64,000 bases of DNA from Iris pallida (Eukaryota > Streptophyta > Magnoliopsida > Asparagales > Iridaceae). The notes beneath the pieces are model-generated. The model was not told the DNA's origin. It made no database searches and saw nothing but the letters and a program-made list of their open reading frames with translations. Where the stretch lies: assembly GCA_029216955.1 (NCBI GenBank), contig JANAVB010042311.1, forward strand, positions 282,901 through 346,900, in the 5' to 3' direction. Of the stretch, positions 55,708-64,000 are shown one piece after another (the stretch's first letter is position 1; each line of letters begins with the position of its first letter). The position numbers and the translations under genes were made by a program.

Positions 55708-58064
55708 CATTTTTAGTGGTAGCCCATGCAGGTCAGTCTTTGCAATTAATGCGAAGTCGTGGTAGTACTTGAGCTTTTTTGTACTACTGCGAGCCTGCCC
55801 TAGGATTAAGGTTGAGTCATGGAATATTTTAGGAATTTGGTACTCAGTCACATATTAGGAACTCTTGGTAGATTCCAGGATGACCCCTGGGAATCTTATT
55901 TCGAACTTTTCGAAACTTTTCCCATTTGTTCTGTCCGTCCTGATTTCTGAAATATCTGTCCGTTATCAACTTTATTCTTTCTTGGAATGAGTTTGTGGAC
56001 CCTAGAGGGATGGTATAAGTTGAACTTATATATCTTCTAGGTCGAGACGAGAATATGATTTACCAGTCTCATATCAGGTTGAGATTGTTTTAGATTATAT
56101 TCCAATGATTTCCTTTATCTTGACCTAGATAGTACCTTTGGACATCTCCTGAGAATTTTCTTCTAAAACTCTACCTCGGGATATGTTTTCGCTAGTTTTC
56201 ATCTACTTATCCTTGATTCGTTGTTGAAAATTTTAAATCTTGATGTTCATTGTTGACTTCGATTTTGATTTTGTTGAAGATAAGTTTCTCTGGATTGAGT
56301 TAAGACATTCTGATAACATATTTGATGAGGGCGATGGGAACGATAAATGTCTACTTTACTTATGGAGTTTGGAATTTATTGCAGTCATATTAGCTAGCCT
56401 GACAGGGACATGGAGCCTGATTTTGGATATGCTATCCTAGTTATGGCATTTAGATTCTCTTGCAGCCATACCAGTTGACGTGGTAAGGAATCTAGATGAC
56501 ATGATTATAGGGTGTATACCTTAGTTATGGACTCTATTTATTGCAGCTATGCTTACTGACGTGGCGTAAATTCTGGCAGCATGGTTTTGGATAGACGTGT
56601 ATGGTTATCAGAACGTATCTTAAATTGATTCACTTCTTTTTGACCAAATGAGGACAATTCATACCCTTATTTGTCGACTTATCATTCATTTCTTTTCTCA
56701 CGTATGATGATTTCCTCATCTTGCCATCATTTCCTTTGACTTGTTTAGCTATGTCTTGATTACACCAATCACCTATCTATATCTACATCTGTCATCTACA
56801 CTTGAAAACTCTGAAAATTTTGAAATTTCATATCTAAATTGTTTCTTAAATTTTGATACTGTTAAGATTTTGATTCCCTTCTGTCCGTGACCAATCAATT
56901 TTGGTCGTCTTGTTTATCGTGCCAAAGAGTGTCTTGGTTGCTGAGACTCTAGATGACTTCAAATTCCTTTGTGACTTGGATTTTTATCCTTGGATTCTCG
57001 TGCCCAGCCTTCGTTGATCTTATTCTCCATCTTGCCCAAATTCTGATTTACTCGAAAGTTGATCAACTTAGATCGTGTTGAGACAAATTTCTTTATCGTG
57101 GTTGGATTTCAATGCTATTAACCCTCGTGCGTTGACTTTCGATTCTGATCATGTTTGGATTTTGGACACTCGTGTCTATACACTTTTCGACCTTGATTTC
57201 ATTTCCTGATTACATCCAAATTCCTTGTGATTAGTCGTGCCTAGATGATTGGCATGACTAAGACAACGTGGGATTTCTTGACCGTGATTTTAACGATCAT
57301 AACTAATATTTTATCTTGTCTCAAACTCGTGCCTAAATTTTTTTGACTTTCAATCACGACTAACTAGTGAGACTACGAAATTATTCGTGTTAGAATTAAA
57401 CATGTTTGACTTTCTACCGTGCCTAATTGACTTGGGTTCCTTCCTAAATTGTGCTCTTAAGACCTTGATTTTGAATTCAAGATTTATCGTCTTTCACAAA
57501 TGAACTTGGATCTTGATCGTGCTTATGTGACCTATAATCTAATTTCATCAAGCTGAAATCCTGTTAATCAAATTTTTGACTTGATTGTAATCGGACGAAG
57601 CTCAAGTTTTGATTTCGTTGTCGTACCTCAATCGTGCCGAGTGAACTTAGACCATTTCCAATTTTAATCACGTTCGAACTTGGATCGTATTTCATGATTT
57701 TATTAATCATACTCCTTAATCTTTGATCGGGCCTGTGCGACTTTCGGGTTGATTTCCATCAACCTAAGTCCTACCGATCATCTCGTACTTGAATCATATA
57801 TCTTCGATTCTCCTAATCGTCTCTAAAATTGTGCCCCAATGACTTGGCTTATTTCTGAAATCATGCACATATAATTTTGTTCATATCATGATTCTATCGT
57901 GCTAAATCCCTCATCGTGCCTGAACAATTGTAAATCGATTTTCTTGATCGTGCAAACTCGTCATTCTTGGATCGTGCCTAAATTATTACCTAAATCTTCT
58001 ATCATGTTTTAACCCCACTACAACCTTTAATTTCGAGGACAAAATTTTTATAAGGTGGGTAGGA
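55708..58064 (+). mobile_element. Internal region of the non-coding element
   Basis: It starts with TTTTTAGTGGTAGCCCATGC then AGGTCAGTC. It has no ORF above 66 codons and no gag or pol motif. From about 56870 to 58010 it is a degenerate array of TCGTGCCTAA, GACTTGGATTTTGA and GATCGTGC words. It ends ATAAGGTGGGTAGGA, the polypurine tract (58050-58064). Confidence 0.85.
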
Positions 58065-58901
58065 TGTAAGTCCCCTGAATTTTCGAGATTTATTTTCGAA
58101 TTTCCTAAATTATTTATTCTCTATAATTAATTTTATTTAATTAATTTCGATCATTAAATGCTCTTTACCGTGACTTGGAATTCTAGAGCATCAGGGATGC
58201 CAGTCTCTGGAAACTTCCTTCTTGAAGTTTGTAGTAGACGAGATTATCTTCATATATATATCGTGTCTCACTCGAACTTGTTCCCTTGTGCTCCATTTGC
58301 TTCGCGCAACTTTCGGGTCAATTTAGACCAATTTATCGTCTGCCGTAATTCGTGACTTAATTTCCAATTTAATTTCCGGGCCCGACATCGGTCCAATCCA
58401 GTCGACCCAATATATGGTCCTGGCCTATTTTGAGCCTACTATGCACGTGCCACTTGCGTGTCACCGATCTGATCTCCCTTGTGCTCCCATTTCATCAATG
58501 ATTTAATTAATTTAAAATTATTATTTTAATTAAATCTTGGCCCCAAGCTTGTCCAAACTTGACCGAACCTGATCCAACGCCCAACCGATTTTATGTGATC
58601 CCTGTCATGACTATCCAAACACTCCACATAATTTATCTCTTTTTCCTATTTTAAAATATCTTATTTTCTCTCTCTATTATATATATACATATATAATACT
58701 CTCTATCTCTCTCTACATTGAAATCCTCACATTACACTCTCTCTCCACACACACAAAATCACCACCCCCATGTTGTCAGCCGACCTCCTCTCTCTCTCTC
58801 TCCATTTTCTCTCTCCCCTCTCTATCTAATAATATCTCTCTAAATATCTCTCTTTATATATATACATATAGATATATATATATAATATATATAATATATT
58901 T

Positions 58902-58944
<43 letters not shown>

Positions 58945-61678
58945 TATATATATAATATATTAATAACTTTATATCTAACTCTCTCTCTCACTCACTTTAC
59001 ACCTCACAACACTCACCCCCCTCTCTCCTGTACATGTACGAGCAACACCTCCCCCCCATCTCTATCTCTTTTTCTCTCTCCCAAATAAATATTACACTCC
59101 TTCCTCTCATCTATCTCCTTCCTCCTAATCACAGCAACCCCTCCATTGCCCGAGCTCACCATCTCCTCCTCCCCGACTTCATCCTCCTCCTCCCGAACTT
59201 ATAAACTCTTCTAGCTCGTCAAACCGGCCACCAAGTTGACCGTTTAAATTGTGTTATTTTTGGACAGTTTCGTGATACCAACTTCTTGCGGGTTCGTATC
59301 TTCGTCGTCGCAGCTCCGGTTGGCGCGCTACCAGTTCATGTGCGAATCTGGTATAACCCTCTTCCTGCCTCCTTTAGATTTCATTTCAGTTTGAGCTTGT
59401 TAGGTCGGTCGAATTCGACGCAAAAGTTGGCCGTTCGAATTCTTAGTGTTGCACTTGTAAAATTCCATTTTGAATCCGGGACCGAATTCATTTCTGACAC
59501 CACCAGTAGACTCGTGGCGTCGTTCTGGCATGTTTTCATATAAAGTTTGCTTGATTTGGAGAACGGGCCCTAGCACGTATTTCGGTGCAAAGCGGATCCC
59601 ACTTTCTGAGTCAACGGGTCATTTTGAGTTCGGCTCATCGGAATCCAATTTCGGATATACCGTTGAGTTCGTATCATCATTCTGGACTCGTTGACATATA
59701 ATTTGTTGAGTTTTGAGGACATTGGCTCCGACACGCTTTTCCGTACAAATCGGATTCCAATATCCGGGTCAACGGACCAATCTGAGATCGGGTCATCGAA
59801 ATCCAATTTCGGAAATACCGTTGAGTTCGTATCGTCATTCTGGATTCGTGGACATAAATTTGTTAGGTTTAGTGCACTTTTATTTCGGCACATTTTTCGG
59901 TGCAAAGCGGATCCGATACGGACACCATTTTGGCCCGAAATTATCTTTTTGCCCCTGTATCCAAATTGGACTTATGGATAGGCTATTCTAGCTGATTTGA
60001 TCATTCTGACACGTTGGTGATGTTTGTTTCACCATCCGACAATATCTGTAGGTTTTCATCCTATTATTATAATCTTCTCTTTTTGTGGTATTTTGAGATC
60101 TACCGATTCCAATGATTTCACCATCACTGGAATTTATGTGTTGACCCTGTAGATGTTATAGAGACTAGCCTTGACCCTGTTTGACCAGTTGACTGCTTTG
60201 ACTGAACGTCGAAGTAGAGTCAACATTTGACCTAGGTTAGACTAGTTTGACATAGAGTTGACTAGAGTTGACCAGTTGACCAAAAGTCAACTGTAAGTCA
60301 ACCATTGACCCAGTTTGACATAGTTTGACTTGGTTTGACTTACTGTGACCTGGTTTGACTTAGTGGACTGAGTCTGACCTAGATTACGTAGCTTATACTA
60401 TAGAATTAAGCCTAACACTGTTGAACCCTAATTAGCTTATTATATCTCATCTTTAGGTCTGTGGCATCACTCTGAGCATCGACCCCATTTGACAGCTCAG
60501 GACCGCAGGCGAGTACATTTACTGATAGTTTTCATTGTCTTGATATGCTATATCCGATTCAGTCGTAGTGTCTTACTTGATTCTCAGTCACGATAGTTCA
60601 CGGACTAGTACATGTTGGATCATGACATGAGATGTTGTTCTAGATTTCTGGTATATTGGTACACTTCCTGTCTTGTTCCCTGTACTTATAGACACCATTT
60701 CTAAGGGATTTGCTACCCTCTTACGGAATCACGTGCCATGACGTGTCATGTCCAGATCCATTGTACTACTCGGGATGGAGAATTATTAGGGGCTATGTGA
60801 TCCAAGCCACCCTGTCATATTCATGTGCTCGTGCCACTCTTCCCTCACAAAGGGTTGTAGCGAGATCCTCTTGCCTTGTGCTCGTTATCCAGGTTGGCCG
60901 GCATGACTTTTCGTTGAGGTCACCGCGGATTGCCGGGCCAAGTGGATAGCCTGTCCTGTCACTTATCCCAAGCCGATCACATATCGCTCTAATATTCAAG
61001 TCATATTTTATATTACTTTATCTTATCGTATATCCTGCTCTGTTCTACATTCAGTATTTTCACCATGCCATGATATACGTTACTCACATGCTCTACTTGC
61101 CTTTACATTGTACCTTGATTAGAGACTAAGTTCTGCTCGGGAGAAGGGTTACAACCCCGGTCCTTGTTTGGTTTAAGGGTTGTAGCTCAGCTTTCGAACG
61201 GTTCCCAAGTCTTCATATATCTTTGTCTTGTAGTTCATTATACTGTCTCTTATAGAATTTGTCAATTCACATGGAACTGTGTAGATTTGTACTTGCTCAT
61301 TTTTTGACAGGATACCGTTGATAATATTTTAGGAGTTGTTATACTATTAGTGGACTTCATGATGTTGCTAGCAAAGGTGGATCTCACTATTATTCTATGT
61401 GAGTTGCCTGGTAGTTATCCTTAGTTAGTCTTGTTGTTCCTTCTTTATTTTCTTGTCTTATGATCATTGTAGATTCTAGTTGTTCTAGTGATATTGTTAT
61501 TATTTCTCGTCTTATCTTCCTTAGTTTTCGTGATGTGACATGAGTACAGTTCTAGTATGGATCTTTAGATATTATAGTTAGCATCGGGTACTTGACAGCG
61601 TTCTACAGCCGATACTGCGGCGTAGGCTGGGCGTGGCCCACGTATTCGTATCCATATATCCGGGTGCGGGTCGTGACA
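58065..61678 (+). repeat. 3' LTR of the non-coding element
   Basis: 3614 bp, same order of parts as the 5' LTR: AT microsatellite (58856-58962), 158-bp repeats (59450-59950), TTGAC cluster (60141-60360), donor-like CAG|GCGAGT (60508/60509), hairpin (61148-61186), acceptor-like TTTTTGACAG (61310). Small indels distinguish it from the 5' LTR. Confidence 0.92.
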
Positions 61679-61683
61679 ACAAG
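61679..61683 (+). repeat. Target-site duplication ACAAG, right
   Basis: Matches 52131-52135. Confidence 0.9.
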
Positions 61684-62606
61684 AACAATAATGAGGCTTG
61701 CACAGGGTATACCAAGACATACGTGAATAACATCTCATGACGGGATCCGAAAATACCAATCCGTATAACCAATGTGTCAAGAAATCAAGGATATCTACAC
61801 TAAATACACGAAACATAGAAATACCATAAACGGGAAATTATCAGAGAATGTACACACCTCAATATAGTTGGAGTCGACGTGCACGACATGAATGTGTCGA
61901 TAGGGAATAGGTTCCGATGCTATGCTCCACAATATGGTCTCAAGTGATGACACATATGGTTCCATTGAGTCCAGAATAGTCCAAAAAGTATAGTATGATA
62001 TATAGAAGCCTAAAGTCAAAGTCTAACACGAGATCGAGGTGAAGTCCATGATCAAGGAACAAAAAATGATGTATGAGTCACGATTTATGATTTAAGGGGA
62101 AAACACAACTAATTACATATAACTATTTCTGAAAATTATTTATATTGTTTTGAAACATATATTAATCGAACTATTTTTAGATGATATTTGAAAGAAAAAA
62201 AACCAGAAAATCATTTTAGTACTAAACCCCAAAATATAAATTAGGTCAAACTGATAATAACATTTTAGAAATAATTTTTTATACTTATATATTTTTCCAA
62301 TAAATAATACTATTAATACCAAATACTAATAATAATACAAACACCTATATATATTATTTTATACTCAACATTTAATATACAGTTTGTACAAATATGTATA
62401 TAGATTTATATATGATATTATTCAAAATCCAAGTAATTAAACCCATGAATTGTTTAACCCAAATTAATTTAAATGGTTAGAAATATACATGTAGAAACAC
62501 TAATATCCTATATACAAATACATAGCCCAACAATACCAAAAGCCTATTTACACAAAATTTTGTCCAGAAATATTATCATTTATATATATAATATATATAT
62601 ATATAT

Positions 62607-62648
<42 letters not shown>

Positions 62649-64000
62649 TACTACTACATAAATATATACACTTTAAAACTGGGCTCAGCCCATAATAATT
62701 AATCAACAGAATAAAAATCCCAAAGGCCCATCTCAGCCCAAGCCCAAAAACTATTTGTTTTTTTAATAACCATTAGTCGGGTCTGGCCCATCAATGGACC
62801 CGACCCGCTAATAGTTAATCCCTCTATCAGTGTTCTTTCGATGAGAAAGAAACAAACCGAGGATGGAAAAAGGAGCGGGAGGACAAGAAGGGTTTCACCT
62901 CGGTTGTTGCTCCGGCGGTCGTCGGCTCTAGGGCGAGCAGAGGAGAGGAGGACGTGACACGGCGTGGAGACGGGACAGTATCAGATCAGCGGGATATGTG
63001 GCAGTCGACAGAGGGGGTTCTCACTACCGTAGAGGACTCAGCGAGCCGGCGACGCTTTGACGACGACGAGGGTTGGCACGAGATCCTGGGAGGTGGTGGC
63101 AAGAGAATAGAGACAACGCGGAGGAGCAGATCTGGAGGCAGGATCGGCGACGGAAGTACCAGATCTGGGATGGCGGCACTTAGATTGGAGGAGGGAGAAG
63201 CCTCCGCGGCAGAGTGCATCTCCCACATGACGGTGGCAAGGTTAGTGGTAGTCTAGGGCTTTTAGTTTATTCTTAGGGTTCGGTGGTGATAATGGTGGTG
63301 GCGATTTTGGTGGGTTAGGCGGGGGGGATAGCCGGATGTGGCGGTCCAGGTGGAGATGGTAGGGCGGAGAAGTGGAGCGGTGAGGGGAACATGAGTCGAA
63401 TCTGGGCGACAGAGCCAGTGGTGGCGGTGCGGTGATACATCTGGGTGGGGATCCGCTGGTCGTCAGCGCTCGGCAAAGTGGCCGGCAAGGTGTGGCTGGT
63501 CGGTGGTGGGGAGGCTAGATCTCGCTACCGGTAAGGTGGCGGTAGGCATGGTGGCGGAAGTCTATATTAGTGTGTCGACTTTGTCGGGTATGTCGACAAA
63601 AAACAATGTGTGGATTGTGTGTCCAGTATGTCGGACACAATAAAGAAAAATGTAAACGTAAATAAAAATAGAATAAAATAGATGGACACGAATACAGACA
63701 TGGTGTACTTGGAATGCATTAGAAAATGTGTAGATAAGGAATGAGGTTTCCATTAAAATGGTAAGGATATGCTCCCAAACATGTGAGAAGAAGCTTCCTA
63801 GAAGCTCTTCCATGAATTGGGCCAATAGCCCAATAAGAACCAATACAAAGGAAAACTCCTTCATAATAAAATCAAGTAAAAAAACCAAAATATTTATGAG
63901 AATTTAATCTTAGCCCAAATTAACTAATTAGTGAGCTAACAATAAGTTTTCAAAATATTATTACTAAATTAGGCAGCTCAACAATTAAGTTTTCAACATA
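61684..64000 (-). repeat. Minus-strand LTR, continuation to window end
   Basis: It resumes the LTR begun at 51317 and runs off the window. Parts seen: AT-rich stretch with AT microsatellite (62580-62647), GGCCCA/GCCCAAGCCC words (62680-62810), GC-rich leader (62830-63540, whose complement is CCACC- and CT-rich), and two short hairpins (63573-63598 and 63618-63639). On the minus strand, hairpins then GC-rich leader is the same order as in the outer solo LTR (10411-11340). The open frames at 62954-63256 and its complement have no domain. Confidence 0.6.

Larger units (their letters stand above)
52136..61678 (+). mobile_element. Complete non-coding long-LTR retrotransposon (LARD-like)
   Basis: 9.5 kb: LTRs 52136-55707 and 58065-61678, an internal region of only 2357 bp with no gag or pol, a post-LTR block like that of the coding element, and a polypurine tract. 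ACAAG flanks it. Intact ends, a clean duplication and similar LTRs show that it moved by retrotransposition with proteins supplied from elsewhere. By LTR tip, tract and block it is closest to the family of the 12346 element and the 38493 solo LTR. Confidence 0.92.

Noticed and set aside
59286..59991. ORFs of 74-96 codons in the 3' LTR
   Set aside because: They are frames of the 158-bp tandem repeats, repeated in altered form at 53277-53758.

Overview
This window looks like nuclear DNA from a flowering plant with a large, repeat-rich genome. Almost all of it is transposable elements nested in one another. I found no intact host gene, rRNA or tRNA. The species cannot be fixed from the sequence.

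Layout. (1) 1-8.35 kb, minus strand: two related Ty3/gypsy remnants of Tat/Ogre type. Copy B (1-~4920) has an LTR, a tRNA-Arg-like primer site, gag and the start of protease. Copy A (~4925-~8350) keeps an LTR and a 5' ORF. (2) 9561-24572: a TG...CA solo LTR with 5-bp duplication CTAAA, split by a complete Ty3/gypsy chromovirus-like element (12346-23103, duplication CCACC). That element has ~2.9-kb LTRs and gag-protease-RT-RNase H-integrase, broken by a frameshift and a stop. (3) 24.6-27.95 kb: AT-rich DNA and a minus-strand LTR-like leader. (4) 27953-32452: a CACTA (En/Spm) transposon with a decayed TNP2 transposase, sitting in an array of ~52-bp repeats. (5) 33.1-35.3 kb: decayed minus-strand retroelement-like coding. 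(6) 35318-41555: a second CACTA element. It carries a piece of an S-adenosylmethionine synthetase gene, an end of a third CACTA, and a solo LTR (38493-41506, duplication AATGC) in its right subterminal region. (7) 41.56-45.98 kb: an LTR 3' end, then a copia-like 3' region and LTR. (8) 46.0-48.96 kb: a PIF/Harbinger remnant (Myb/SANT protein, transposase N-terminus, one terminal repeat). (9) 50.2-64 kb: an LTR end with its internal region, then a minus-strand LTR split by a complete non-coding long-LTR element (52136-61678, duplication ACAAG).

The most interesting signal runs across the LTRs. Three clearly different LTR types share a short hairpin. Its loop (GTCCTTGTTTGGTT) is almost invariant while its stem changes sequence and stays paired; a fourth type has a weaker version. 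In each the hairpin lies about 130-165 nt upstream of an AG acceptor-like site and downstream of a GC-type splice-donor-like site. The coding element at 12346 and the non-coding element at 52136 also share the block after the 5' LTR, the polypurine tract and the LTR tip. The non-coding one is therefore probably mobilised by proteins of a relative of the coding one. All functional statements are inferences from sequence reading; no search or folding program was run.
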